A stretch of 64,000 nucleotides of DNA from Actinocorallia herbida (GCF_003751225.1 NZ_RJKE01000001.1:3534001-3598000), one strand, 5' to 3'. Positions 17,322 through 26,355 are shown, numbered from the stretch's first letter. A program made the numbers and translations. Notes: generated from the letters alone by a model not told the origin.

Positions 17322-18334
17322 CCGCGGTGCTCGAAGTGGGAGGGCTGCGCGTCGAGGCCGAGACCGCGGCCGCCGACCTGCTGCTCGTCGACGGTGCCGA
17401 CCTGCGCGTCGGGAACGGCGAGATCGTCGGGATCGTCGGGGAGTCCGGCTGCGGCAAGTCCACGCTCGTGCGCACCCTGATCGGGATGCTGGAGGGCAAT
17501 GTGGCGGTCGCCGCGGGCGAGGTGCGCCTCGGCGGCGACAGGGTCCTCGCGCCCGGACACGACGTGACGGCGAGCGTGCGCGGCGCACGCGTCGGCACCG
17601 TGTTCCAGGACGCCGCCCGCTCTCTCGACCCCCTGTTCAAGATCGGCTACCAGCTTCGTGAGGTGCTGGCCAGGCACCGGCCCGGCCTCACCGCGGCGCA
17701 GGCCGCGGAGAAGTCGGCGGCGGTCCTGGGCCGGATGGGCATCACCGAACCCGACCGGGTGCTCGGCAGCTACCCGCACCAGCTCTCGGGCGGGCTGCGC
17801 CAGCGCGTCGCCATCGCCCTCGCGGTGATCACCGACCCCGAACTGGTGCTGGCCGACGAGTGCACCACGGCCCTGGACGTCACCACGCAGGCCGAGGTGG
17901 TCGCCCTGTTCCGCGACCTCGTGCGCGACACGGGCGTCGGCCTGGTGTTCGTGACCCACGATCTGCTCCTGGCCTCCGACCTCTGCGACAGGATCGCCGT
18001 CATGTACGGAGGTCAGATCGTCGAGGCCGGGCCGACCGCGCGGGTGCTGGAGTCGCCGCGGCACCCGTTCACCGCGGGGCTGCTCGCCTCGGTGCCGAGC
18101 CGGCACACCGAAGGGCCGCTCGTCGGCATCCCGGGTGCGGCCCCGCGGGTCACCACGGCGTTCCAGGGCTGCCGGTTCGCCGACCGCTGCGCCGCCGCCT
18201 CCGCCGCGTGCGCCGACGACGTCGGCTGGACGGGCGCGGACGACGAAGGCGTCAGATGCCGCCACCCGCTGGACGGTGCTCCGCACCCCCCGACCGGGCA
18301 GCCCCCGACCACCACAGACAAGGAAGGGCACTGA
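17318..18334 (+). CDS. ABC transporter ATP-binding protein (DppD type)
   Basis: 338 residues: Walker A GESGCGKST (41-49), Q-loop FQDAARSLDP (96-105), signature LSGGL (156-160), Walker B LVLADE (176-181). After the ATPase domain comes the oligopeptide-transporter C-terminal region with a Cys-rich segment (GCRFADRCAAASAAC) that in relatives can hold an iron-sulfur cluster. A small oddity is DECTTALD in place of the usual DEPTTALD. It is translationally coupled to the permease before it and completes the importer. Confidence 0.93.
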   Translation: MTAVLEVGGLRVEAETAAADLLLVDGADLRVGNGEIVGIVGESGCGKSTLVRTLIGMLEGNVAVAAGEVRLGGDRVLAPGHDVTASVRGARVGTVFQDAARSLDPLFKIGYQLREVLARHRPGLTAAQAAEKSAAVLGRMGITEPDRVLGSYPHQLSGGLRQRVAIALAVITDPELVLADECTTALDVTTQAEVVALFRDLVRDTGVGLVFVTHDLLLASDLCDRIAVMYGGQIVEAGPTARVLESPRHPFTAGLLASVPSRHTEGPLVGIPGAAPRVTTAFQGCRFADRCAAASAACADDVGWTGADDEGVRCRHPLDGAPHPPTGQPPTTTDKEGH

Positions 18335-18336
18335 CC

Positions 18337-19716
18337 ATGGCGGGAGCGACGATCACCGCGTATGCCGTGTACCTGCCGGGATACGCGCTGTCCACGACCG
18401 ATTTCCGGGCGGAGGCGGGATCCGGCGGACGCCGGGCCCGCTCCGTCGCGGCCCATGACGAGGACGCCGTGACGCTCGGCGTGGAGGCGGGCCGCCGCCT
18501 CGACGGCGCGGCCCGGGACGTCCCGGTCCTGCACCTGGCGACGAGTGAGCCGCCGTACCTGGACAAGTCGTCGGCGGCGACGGTCCACGCGGCGCTGGCG
18601 CTGCCGGCGAGCGTCGCGGCTCTGGACCTCACCGGCCTGCGGGCCGGGGCCGGCGCGCTGCGCACCGCTCTGGCGGCGGGCGGCCTCGCCGTCCTGGCCG
18701 ACCGGCGGACCGACGCTCCGGGCGCGCCCGGCGAACTCGCCCAAGGTGACGCCGCCGCGGCGTTCGCGGCGGGACCGGACGGCCCGATCCGGCTGCTGGC
18801 CGCCGCGTCCGGCACGGTGGAACTGCTCGACAGGTGGCGGGCGCCCGGCGCGCCGCATCCGACGGTCTGGGACGAGCGCTTCACCGCGGGCATCCTGCGC
18901 GACCGCGCGCTCGACGCCGCCGCACGCGCGCTGGCGGACGCGGGCCTGGGGAGGGCCGACCATGTCGTCGTCGCCTGCGCCAACCCGAGGGCCGCGGCGG
19001 CCGCGCGGGCCGCGCTCGGCGGCGGAGCCGACGCCGAGGTGGAGGGCCTGACCGGGTACACCGGCGCGGCGCACCTCGGCCTGCTGCTGGCCGACGCCCT
19101 CGACCGGGCCCGTCCCGGCGAGACCGTTCTCGCGGTCAACGCCGCGGACGGCGCGGACGCGTTCGTCTTCGCGGTGGGGGAGGGGCTGGAGGCGGCCCGG
19201 TGCGGCCCGCGCGTCCGCGACCAGCTCACCGGGCGCGTCCCGCTGACCTACGACCGGTACCTGCGCTGGCGCGGCCTGTTCACCGTGCAGGGCCCGAACC
19301 GGCCGGACCCGGCGCCGCCCGCCGCACCGCCGATGGAACGCCGCCGCGCGTGGAAGAACGCCCTCGTCGCGGTCCGCTGCACGAAGTGCGCGGCGGTCAC
19401 CGCCCCGCCCGGCCGGGTCTGCGCGGGCTGCGGCGCTCACGACGCCCTGCGGCCCGAGCCCCTGCGGGACCTGCCCTGCACCGTCGTCAGCCTCACCGAG
19501 GACCTCCTGGCGGTAGGACCGGACGGGCCGACGGTCCAGGCCGTCGTCGACGTCGAAGGCGGCGGTAGGCGTAGCGTGCACGTCGCCGACGTGCCCGAAG
19601 GGGGACTGGCGGTCGGCGACGTCCTCCGGCCGGTGTTCCGGAGGATCTCCTCCACACAGGGCGTCCACAACTATTTCTGGAAGGCACGGCCGATGGAGAA
19701 GGTGCGTCATGGCTAA
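18337..19716 (+). CDS. HMG-CoA-synthase-like domain fused to a DUF35 zinc-ribbon/OB-fold
   Basis: 459 residues in two parts. Residues 1-330 have the thiolase/HMG-CoA synthase fold (ITAYAVYLPGYALST at the start, GDAAAAF near 147, GYTGAAHLGLLLADAL near 243). Residues 345-459 are DUF35: a zinc ribbon with Cys348, 351, 362 and 365, followed by an OB-fold. At the position of the catalytic Cys of HMG-CoA synthases (ACKAGT-like motif) this protein reads GLRAGAGAL, so the nucleophile appears replaced by Leu101. It overlaps the next gene, a thiolase. DUF35 proteins bridge thiolase-type partners (archaeal thiolase/HMGCS, ChsH2/Ltp2), so a structural or channelling role is likely. Its own catalysis is doubtful. 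Confidence 0.82.
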   Translation: MAGATITAYAVYLPGYALSTTDFRAEAGSGGRRARSVAAHDEDAVTLGVEAGRRLDGAARDVPVLHLATSEPPYLDKSSAATVHAALALPASVAALDLTGLRAGAGALRTALAAGGLAVLADRRTDAPGAPGELAQGDAAAAFAAGPDGPIRLLAAASGTVELLDRWRAPGAPHPTVWDERFTAGILRDRALDAAARALADAGLGRADHVVVACANPRAAAAARAALGGGADAEVEGLTGYTGAAHLGLLLADALDRARPGETVLAVNAADGADAFVFAVGEGLEAARCGPRVRDQLTGRVPLTYDRYLRWRGLFTVQGPNRPDPAPPAAPPMERRRAWKNALVAVRCTKCAAVTAPPGRVCAGCGAHDALRPEPLRDLPCTVVSLTEDLLAVGPDGPTVQAVVDVEGGGRRSVHVADVPEGGLAVGDVLRPVFRRISSTQGVHNYFWKARPMEKVRHG

Positions 19717-20893
19717 GGGACTCGGCGACAGGGTCGCCATCGTGGCCATGGGCTGCACGCCCTTCCGCGAACACTGGGACAAGTCGGCCGACGACCTGCT
19801 CGTCGACGCCGTCACCGAGTGCATGGACGGCGTGCCGGGCCTGGCCCTCGACGACGTCGAGGCGTTCTGGGTCGGCACCCAGGGGTCGGGGATGAGCGGC
19901 CAGACCCTGGCCAAGCCGCTCGGCCTGCGCGGCAAGCCCGTCACCCGGGTGGAGAACTACTGTGCGACGGGCTCGGAGGCGTTCCGCAACGCGGCCTATG
20001 CCGTCGCTTCCGGCGCCTACGACGTGGTGATGGCGACCGGCGTGGAGAAGCTGAAGGACTCGTCGTTCTCCGGCCTCACCGCGACCTGGCCGCCGTCGGA
20101 CGGCACCGATGTGGAGTGGACCGCGCCCGGCGGCTTCTCCCTCCTGGCCCCCGCCTACCGTGCGCGCTACGGCCTCACCGAGCGGGAGTTGCGCGACGCC
20201 CTCACGCACATCGCCGTCAGGAACCACGCCAACGGGGCGCTCAACCCCAAGGCCCAGTTCCGCAAGGCCGTCTCGAAGGAGGCGGTCGAGCGGTCGCCCC
20301 GGATCGCCGGGAGCCTCAGCGTCATGGACTGCTCCGGCGTCGCCGACGGCGCGGCGGCCGCGCTGATCGTCCGGGCGGAGGACGCCCATCGCTATACCGA
20401 CCGACCGGTGTTCTTGAAGGGCATGGGCTTCGTCGCGGGGAACGGCGACGGGCTCAGCACCGACGGCTACGACTTCACCACCTTTCCCGAGGTCGTCCAG
20501 GCCACGGCGGAGGCCTACGCGCAGGCAGGGGTGACCCGTCCGCGCGAGCAGATCGACGTGGCCGAGGTGCACGACTGCTTCACCCCGACCGAACTCGTGC
20601 TCATGGAGGACCTGGGCTTCGCCGAGCGCGGCAGGGCCTGGGCCGACATCGTGGCCGGATCCTTCGACCGGGACGGGGCGGTCGCCGTCAATCCGGACGG
20701 GGGATTGAAGTCGTTCGGGCACCCCGTCGGCGCGACGGGCCTGCGCATGTTCTATGAGTGCTTCCTGCAACTGCGCGGCGCGGCCGGGGACCGGCAGGTC
20801 CCCGGTGCGAGGCTCGCCGTCGCCCAGAACCTCGGCGGCCAGCCCGGCTCCTGCGTCGCCTTCACCGCAGTCATCGGAAACGAGGCACCGTGA
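19709..20893 (+). CDS. Thiolase-fold enzyme of the SCP-x/Ltp2 type
   Basis: 394 residues. The thiolase nucleophile region is VENYCATGSEAFR with Cys85. The C-terminal active-site segments are FGHPVGATG (His338) and NLGGQPGSC (Cys382). The GGxPG form is typical of SCP-x thiolases and of Ltp2-type retro-aldolases, not of acetyl-CoA acetyltransferases. The reaction is either thiolytic release of acetyl- or propionyl-CoA, or retro-aldol cleavage of a 3-hydroxyacyl-CoA. It overlaps the HMGCS-like/DUF35 fusion by eight bases, and the two probably form one complex. Which reaction it runs cannot be settled by eye. Confidence 0.85.
   Translation: MAKGLGDRVAIVAMGCTPFREHWDKSADDLLVDAVTECMDGVPGLALDDVEAFWVGTQGSGMSGQTLAKPLGLRGKPVTRVENYCATGSEAFRNAAYAVASGAYDVVMATGVEKLKDSSFSGLTATWPPSDGTDVEWTAPGGFSLLAPAYRARYGLTERELRDALTHIAVRNHANGALNPKAQFRKAVSKEAVERSPRIAGSLSVMDCSGVADGAAAALIVRAEDAHRYTDRPVFLKGMGFVAGNGDGLSTDGYDFTTFPEVVQATAEAYAQAGVTRPREQIDVAEVHDCFTPTELVLMEDLGFAERGRAWADIVAGSFDRDGAVAVNPDGGLKSFGHPVGATGLRMFYECFLQLRGAAGDRQVPGARLAVAQNLGGQPGSCVAFTAVIGNEAP
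20396..20409 (+). promoter_or_regulatory. Intragenic copy of the TetR operator core
   Basis: ACCGACCGACCGGT inside the thiolase gene matches ACCGNNCGNNCGGT at every fixed position and has the same AT before it. It is not near a start codon. It may be chance in a GC-rich gene, or a secondary binding site. Confidence 0.3.
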
Positions 20894-21765
20894 ACGAGAT
20901 CGACTTCACCGGACGGGTCGCCGTCGTCACCGGCGCGGGCGGCGGCATCGGCCGGGCCCACGCCCTGCTGCTGGCCGCGCGCGGCGCGTCGGTCGTGGTC
21001 GCCGATGTCGGAGGCGCCGAGGAGGTCGTCGCCGAGATCGAGAAGGCAGGCGGGTCGGCGGTCGCGGCGACCGCGAGCATCGCCACCGCGGAGGGCGGCG
21101 CCTCGGTCGTGGCGGCCGCGCTGGCGGCCTTCGGACGGCTCGACGTCGTGCTGCACAACGCGGGCATCCTGCGCGACGCCTCCTTCGCCAAGATGGCCGA
21201 AGCCGACGTCGCCGACGTCATGGCGGTCCATCTGGACGGCGCGTTCCACGTGCTGCGCCCGGCCTGGCCGGTCATGCGGGCGCAGAACTACGGGCGGGTG
21301 CTGCTCACCACGTCGGCGTCCGGCCTGTTCGGGACCTTCGGCCAGGCCAACTACGCGGCGGCCAAGGCGGGGCTCGTCGGGCTGATGAACGTCCTCGCCG
21401 TGGAGGGCGCGCGGCACGGCATCCAGGTGAACGCGCTGTCCCCGACGGCGGCGACCCGGATGACCGAGGGCCTCCTCGGTGATCTCGCCGACCGCTTCGA
21501 CCCGGCGCACATCGCGCCCGTCGCCGCCTACCTGGTGAGCGAGCGGTGCGCGCTCACCCACCACATCCTGTCCGCCGGGGGCGGGCGCGTCGCACGGATC
21601 TTCGTCGGCACGACCCCGGGCGCCTACCTGGGCGCGGACCCGGCGACGCCCGAGGCCGTCGAGGCCGCGCTGGACGAGGTTCTCGACCTGGACTCCTACG
21701 TGGTGCCCGAGGACGGGACGGGCGAGGTCGCCCTCATCCGCCGCGCCCTGCTCGGCGAAGCCTGA
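20890..21765 (+). CDS. Short-chain dehydrogenase/reductase, MFE-2 / 17beta-HSD4-like
   Basis: 291 residues. The NAD(P) motif is TGAGGGIG (12-19), the NAG motif is HNAGIL (about 90), and the catalytic residues are Ser in TTSASG and Tyr-x-x-x-Lys in NYAAAKAG (about 153-160). The C-terminal extension (RVARIFVGTTPGAYLG) is typical of the peroxisomal multifunctional-enzyme type SDRs, which oxidise (R)-3-hydroxyacyl-CoA. That fits the MaoC hydratase of this regulon, which would give the (R)-isomer. GTG start overlaps the thiolase stop (GTGA). Confidence 0.87.
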   Translation: MNEIDFTGRVAVVTGAGGGIGRAHALLLAARGASVVVADVGGAEEVVAEIEKAGGSAVAATASIATAEGGASVVAAALAAFGRLDVVLHNAGILRDASFAKMAEADVADVMAVHLDGAFHVLRPAWPVMRAQNYGRVLLTTSASGLFGTFGQANYAAAKAGLVGLMNVLAVEGARHGIQVNALSPTAATRMTEGLLGDLADRFDPAHIAPVAAYLVSERCALTHHILSAGGGRVARIFVGTTPGAYLGADPATPEAVEAALDEVLDLDSYVVPEDGTGEVALIRRALLGEA

Positions 21766-21796
21766 ACGTCCAAGACAAGATCGAAAGGTTGAATCC

Positions 21797-22300
21797 ATGC
21801 CGGTGAGCGAAGTCCACCACGTCGCGGTGTCGGTGGCGGACCTGGAGCGGGCCGCCGCCTTCTACGAGAAGGGCCTCGGCTACCGAAGGACGCTGCGCGC
21901 CGAAGTGGGCGGGCCGGAGATGACGGCCTCCCTGCGGCTGCCCGACGGGACGCGCGGCAGGGTCCAGTACCTCCAGGGCCCGTCGCGGCTCGGCCAGCTC
22001 GAACTGATCGAGTGGGAGGGGGAGAAGCTGCCCGCGCGGCCGGTGGACCACCGCCGTCCCGGCGTGTTCCTGCTCAGCTTCCAGGTGCCCGCCGACGAAC
22101 TGGAGGACCTGCACGACAGGCTGGCCGACCTCGGCGCCGAGTGCGTCTCCCGGCCGAACCGGGTGCTGCTGGAGAACTACGGCCATATCCGGGCGTTCGC
22201 CGCCTACGACCCGGACGGGAACCTCCTGGAGTTCGTGGCGCTGCCGACCCGCGAGGAGATCCTCGCCTACCGCGCGGCCGCGGCCGAGGGACCGGCGTGA
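21797..22300 (+). CDS. VOC-superfamily (glyoxalase-like) protein
   Basis: 167 residues with the paired beta-alpha-beta-beta-beta VOC fold: VHHVAVSVADLERAAAFYEK at the start and DPDGNLLEFVAL near the end, with His, and Glu as likely metal ligands. The family includes methylmalonyl-CoA epimerases, glyoxalases and extradiol dioxygenases. The size and the acyl-CoA context would fit an epimerase or lyase acting on a CoA ester, but this is open. It follows the SDR by 31 bases. Confidence 0.8.
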   Translation: MPVSEVHHVAVSVADLERAAAFYEKGLGYRRTLRAEVGGPEMTASLRLPDGTRGRVQYLQGPSRLGQLELIEWEGEKLPARPVDHRRPGVFLLSFQVPADELEDLHDRLADLGAECVSRPNRVLLENYGHIRAFAAYDPDGNLLEFVALPTREEILAYRAAAAEGPA

Positions 22301-23796
22301 TCGGGCCGAGCGGAGTGGTGCGCAGGCAGGCCCTGCGCCGTGCCGCCGCCGTCGCGCTCGTCGACGACGGGCGCTCCTGGACGTACGCGGAGCTGGACCG
22401 GGCCGCCGACGCCCATGCGGCCGCCCTGCGGCGGGCCGGGGCCGCCCCCGGCGACGTCGTGGCGATCCTCGCGCGCAACCACGCGACCTTCGTGCTCGAG
22501 TTGATCGCGCTCGACCGGATCGGCGCGGTGTCGCTGCCGCTCAACTGGCGGCTGCACGCCGAGGAGCTGCGGTACGTGTGCGGGCACGCCGGGGTCGCGC
22601 TGGTCCTGGCGGACCTGGAGTTCCACGAGAAGGCCGAGGGCTGCGGCAGGGGTGTCGTGCACGAGGAGGGCACGACGCCGGAGGGCTGGCTGTCGCTGCC
22701 CGCGCTGCTGCGCGAGGCCGGGGGAGACCCCGCGATCCCCGACGCGGAGACCTCCGAGGACGGGGTCCAACGCGTCCTGTACACCTCGGGCACCACGTCC
22801 CGGCCGAAGGGCGTGACGCACACCCACGGGAACATCGACGCCAACCAGGTCGGCCAGATCCTGGAACTCGGCCTCACCGACGCGGACCGGACGATGGTGT
22901 CCGCCCCGCTGTTCCACGTCAGCGGCCTCGAGGCGCCGGGCCTGGCGACCCTTCGGGCCGGGGGCACGATGGTGATCGCGCGGAGCTACCGCGGCGAGGA
23001 CATCGTGCGCCTCGCGGCGCGCGAGCGGGTGACCGGACTGGTGCTGGCCGCCCAGATCGTCCACGACATCCTGAAGATGCCCGACCTCGCCGACCACGAC
23101 CTGTCGGCGCTGAGGTTCATCGTCTTCGCCGGGGTGCCGGAGGGCGTGCGCCGCGCGGTCCACGCGGCGTTGCCGCACGTCAGGCTGATCGACACGTTCG
23201 GCATGACGGAGCTGTGCAACGGCGCCTGCTACATGGACGCCGCCCACACCTGGACCAAACTCGGCTCCCAAGGCACCCCCTTGCCTTACGTCGAGCTGCG
23301 GGTCGCCGGGCCGGACGGCGCCGCGCTGCCGCCGGGCGAGATCGGCGAACTGCTGGTGCGGGGCCGCAAGGTGTCGCCCGGGTACTGGCGCGATCCGGAG
23401 GCGACGGCCGCGGCCTGGCGGGACGGCTGGTTCCGCACCGGTGACCTCGCCTCGCTCGACGCCGAGGGTTATCTGTGGTTCGTCGACCGGCGGGCCAACA
23501 TGATCAAGTCGGGCGGCGAGAACGTCGCGGCGGCGGAGATCGAGCGGGTCCTCGCCGCGCATCCCGAGGTGGCCGAGGTGGCCGTCATCGGGGTGCCCGA
23601 CGAGAAGTGGGACGAGGTCCCCAAGGCGTTCGTGCTGCCGCGCGAGGGCTCGGCGGTGGACGAGGCGGCGCTGCGCGCGCACTGCGAGGCGCACCTGGCG
23701 CGCTTCAAGGTCCCCAAGCACTTCGCCCTGGTCTCCGCACTGCCGCGCAACGACTCGGGCAAGGTGCTCAAGCGCCTGCTCACCGAGGAGGGCTGA
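22297..23796 (+). CDS. Acyl-CoA synthetase (AMP-forming) 1
   Basis: 499 residues of the ANL adenylate-forming family. The phosphate-binding motif YTSGTTSRPKG is at 162-172, the adenine motif DTFGMTELCNG near 304, the hinge GYLWFVDRRANMIKSGGENV near 390, and the catalytic lysine near the end in NDSGKVLKR. It activates a carboxylic acid to the CoA thioester through an acyl-adenylate. GTG start overlaps the VOC stop (GTGA). It is a paralogue of the next gene: both carry SGTTSRPKG and GMTExCNG motifs, suggesting an old tandem duplication. Confidence 0.9.
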   Translation: MIGPSGVVRRQALRRAAAVALVDDGRSWTYAELDRAADAHAAALRRAGAAPGDVVAILARNHATFVLELIALDRIGAVSLPLNWRLHAEELRYVCGHAGVALVLADLEFHEKAEGCGRGVVHEEGTTPEGWLSLPALLREAGGDPAIPDAETSEDGVQRVLYTSGTTSRPKGVTHTHGNIDANQVGQILELGLTDADRTMVSAPLFHVSGLEAPGLATLRAGGTMVIARSYRGEDIVRLAARERVTGLVLAAQIVHDILKMPDLADHDLSALRFIVFAGVPEGVRRAVHAALPHVRLIDTFGMTELCNGACYMDAAHTWTKLGSQGTPLPYVELRVAGPDGAALPPGEIGELLVRGRKVSPGYWRDPEATAAAWRDGWFRTGDLASLDAEGYLWFVDRRANMIKSGGENVAAAEIERVLAAHPEVAEVAVIGVPDEKWDEVPKAFVLPREGSAVDEAALRAHCEAHLARFKVPKHFALVSALPRNDSGKVLKRLLTEEG

Positions 23797-23802
23797 GCCG
23801 CC

Positions 23803-25359
23803 GTGACCGCAAATCTCAGCAGGATCCTCGACTGGGCGCGGCATAGGTTCGCCGACAAGGACGCCCTCGTCTTCGAGGACCGCCGCTGGACGTACGCCGA
23901 GCTCCACCAGGACGTCAACGCGCTCGCCGCGGGCCTGCTCGCCCGCGGCGTCGGGCGGGGCGACCGGGTGGCCGTGCTGGCGATGAACCTGCCCGAATAC
24001 CTGATCCTCGGGCTCGCGCTGGCCAAGACCGGCGCGGTCATGGTGCCGCTGAACCACCGCCTGCACCCCGAGGAGATCGCCGACGTCCTGGCACGGTCCG
24101 GCGCGGTGGGGCTCGCGGCGGAGACCGAGTTCGCCGAGACGGCCCGCGCGCTCGCCGACCGCCTTCCGCGCCTGCGCGTCCTGCTCGGCCTCGACGCGAT
24201 GGGGGAGGGCTGGACCGGGGTCGGCGCGCTCATCGCGGCGCACCGGGGCGCGGAGGTGCCCGACGCGCACCTTTCCGACGACGACCTCCAGCGCATCCTG
24301 TTCACCTCGGGCACGACGAGCCGGCCGAAGGGCGTGCGGCTCACCCACGGCAACGTCAACGCCAACATGAACGCCCAGGTGGTGGAACTCGCCCTCACCC
24401 ATCGGGACCGGGTGCTCAACTTCGCCCCGCTTTACCACGTGGGCGGCCTGGACATCCCCGGCTACGCCACCTGGTACGTCGGGGCGACGATGGTGCTGAT
24501 GCGCAGGTTCGACGCCCGTTCGATCCTCGCGGCGATCGAGACCGAGCGGATCACCGGCATGGTGATGGTCGCGACCATGCTCCAGCTGATCCGGCGGCTC
24601 GGGCCCGACGCGGTCGGGGACACCGGGTCCGTCCGATGGATGATCTTCAGCCAGGTCACGCCCGCGCTCTTCCGCGACACCCTCGAGCTGTTCCCCAACG
24701 CGTCGCTCGTCGAGGGCTACGGCATGACCGAGACCTGCAACGGCGTCACCTACCTGGACACCGCGCACATGCTGAGCAAGCAGGGGTCGGTCGGCCGTCC
24801 CGTGCACGGGGTCGACGTGCGGGTGGTCGGCGAGGACGGGGCCGAAGTCCCGCCCGGGACCGAAGGCGAGATCGTCGTCCGGGGCGCGAAGGTCTGCCCC
24901 GGCTATCTCGACGACCCCGAGGCCGACGCGAGGGCGTTCCGGGACGGCTGGTTCCACACCGGCGACGTCGGCAGGTTCGACGAGGACGGTTACCTCTACG
25001 TGGTGGACCGGCTCAAGGACATGATCCGCAGCGGCGGCGAGAACGTCGCGGGGCCGGAGATCGAGGCGGTGCTCTGCGACCACCCCGGCGTGCACCAGGC
25101 CGCCGTCGTCGGCATCGCCCACCCGACCTGGGTGGAGGTCCCGGCGGCCGTGCTGGTGGCCGAGCCGGGCCTCGACCCCTGGGCCCTGCTCGCGCACTGC
25201 AACTCCCGCCTGGGGCGGTTCAAGGTGCCCAAGGCCCTCTACCTGGTGGACGAGCTGCCGAGCAACCCGTCCGGCAAGATCCTCAAGCGGGAGCTGCGGA
25301 CGGGCCTGGCTCAGCTCGAGCCCGTCTGGGTGGAGGCCGGCACCACCCCGCCGCGCTGA
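23803..25359 (+). CDS. Acyl-CoA synthetase (AMP-forming) 2
   Basis: 518 residues. FTSGTTSRPKG is at 167-177, EGYGMTETCNGVTY near 305, the hinge GYLYVVDRLKDMIRSGGENV near 397 and catalytic Lys in NPSGKILKRE near 488. Function as for the preceding paralogue: ATP- and CoA-dependent acid activation, with a different acyl pocket presumably. It is the last gene of the 12-kb operon that starts with the solute-binding protein at 13131. Its 3' end overlaps the convergent MBL hydrolase gene by 49 bases. Confidence 0.9.
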   Translation: MTANLSRILDWARHRFADKDALVFEDRRWTYAELHQDVNALAAGLLARGVGRGDRVAVLAMNLPEYLILGLALAKTGAVMVPLNHRLHPEEIADVLARSGAVGLAAETEFAETARALADRLPRLRVLLGLDAMGEGWTGVGALIAAHRGAEVPDAHLSDDDLQRILFTSGTTSRPKGVRLTHGNVNANMNAQVVELALTHRDRVLNFAPLYHVGGLDIPGYATWYVGATMVLMRRFDARSILAAIETERITGMVMVATMLQLIRRLGPDAVGDTGSVRWMIFSQVTPALFRDTLELFPNASLVEGYGMTETCNGVTYLDTAHMLSKQGSVGRPVHGVDVRVVGEDGAEVPPGTEGEIVVRGAKVCPGYLDDPEADARAFRDGWFHTGDVGRFDEDGYLYVVDRLKDMIRSGGENVAGPEIEAVLCDHPGVHQAAVVGIAHPTWVEVPAAVLVAEPGLDPWALLAHCNSRLGRFKVPKALYLVDELPSNPSGKILKRELRTGLAQLEPVWVEAGTTPPR

Positions 25360-26318
25360 AGGGCGCGCAGGAGCCCGAGCGTCTGGACGACCGCGAAGCG
25401 CTTCGCGGTCGTCCCCATGTCCGGCCACGGCCGGGGCCAGGAGAGCAGCGCGGCGATCTCCCAGGCGGTCCCGGCGCGGGCGGCGGCCCCGGTGACCTCC
25501 GCGAGGCGCGCACGGTGCGCGGTGAGCACCGCGCGGGCCCTTCGGGCGTGGTCGGCGATCGGGTACTGGTGGCCCGGGAGGACCAGGTCCGCACGCAGGC
25601 CGGCGATCCGGTCGAGGGAGGCGGCGAGGTCGGCGCCGGGGTCGTCGGCGGGCAGGGAGGCGGGCGCGAGCTGGGGCTCGCCGGTCGGCATCAGCAGGTC
25701 GCCGGTGAACAGCAGCCCGCGGCGGTGGTCGCGCAGGGAGATGTGGCCGTAGGTGTGCCCGGGGGTGTGCAGCACCTGCAGCGTGCCGCCGACCGCGTCT
25801 CCTTCGGTCAGCAGCAGATCGGGGACCAGGGACTCGCTGTGGGCGGCCAGCCGCCGGGCCGAGCGGAGCATCGGCGCGCGGTCGGCGTCCGGCACGCCCG
25901 CCCGCAGCAGGGTCCGTTCGAGCTGGTCGAGGAAGCCGCCGCGGACGGCGCGCTGGGTGGCGAAGCAGTCGAGCGGGTGGATCGCCACGGCGGCGCCGCC
26001 TTCCGCGCGCAGCCTGTCGGCGAGGCCGATGTGGTCGGGGTGGTTGTGGGTGAGCACCGTCGCGGCGACCTCCGAGGGGGCCGCGCCCGCCGCGCGCAGC
26101 CCGGCGAGAAGCGCCTGCCAGGCGTCCTCGGCGTCGAACCCCGCGTCGACCAGGACGAGGCCGCCCGGCGTCTCGACGAGGTACATGAACATGGAGACGA
26201 GCGGGCTGCCCGTGAGCGGGACGGGGATGCTCCAGACGCCGTCGGCGACCTGACGGGCCGGGGGAACCGAGCCGCGAGCGAAAGCAGCGCTTTGTTCGGT
26301 GATGAGCGGTATGGACAT
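25311..26318 (-). CDS. MBL-fold metallo-hydrolase
   Basis: 335 residues with the metallo-beta-lactamase motif THNHPDHIG (about 90-98, HxHxDH), then HTPGHTYGHIS and FTGDLLMP, and the last metal His in LPGHQYP. These are two-metal hydrolases; in CoA pathways they often act as thioesterases or lactonases. The start is ATG at 26318 because GAGGTG precedes it; ATG at 26336 is an alternative. It is divergent from the synthetase at 26392 and shares the operator at 26356. It is the only minus-strand gene of the regulon and could hydrolyse stalled CoA esters or a lactone. Confidence 0.87.
   Translation of the reverse strand: MSIPLITEQSAAFARGSVPPARQVADGVWSIPVPLTGSPLVSMFMYLVETPGGLVLVDAGFDAEDAWQALLAGLRAAGAAPSEVAATVLTHNHPDHIGLADRLRAEGGAAVAIHPLDCFATQRAVRGGFLDQLERTLLRAGVPDADRAPMLRSARRLAAHSESLVPDLLLTEGDAVGGTLQVLHTPGHTYGHISLRDHRRGLLFTGDLLMPTGEPQLAPASLPADDPGADLAASLDRIAGLRADLVLPGHQYPIADHARRARAVLTAHRARLAEVTGAAARAGTAWEIAALLSWPRPWPDMGTTAKRFAVVQTLGLLRALQRGGVVPASTQTGSS
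25385..25414. repeat. Perfect 30-bp palindrome inside the MBL gene, likely terminator
   Basis: GGACGACCGCGAAGC is followed without a gap by its exact complement GCTTCGCGGTCGTCC. It lies 25 bases past the acyl-CoA synthetase stop (25359) but still inside the coding part of the convergent MBL gene (codons for TTAKRFAVV). It can cap the 12-kb operon's mRNA while serving as protein code on the other strand. An unpaired loop would cost a few base pairs in the RNA form. Confidence 0.6.
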
Positions 26319-26355
26319 GTCCACGGCACCTCGCATAATCTGGGTCCGTCAAAAG

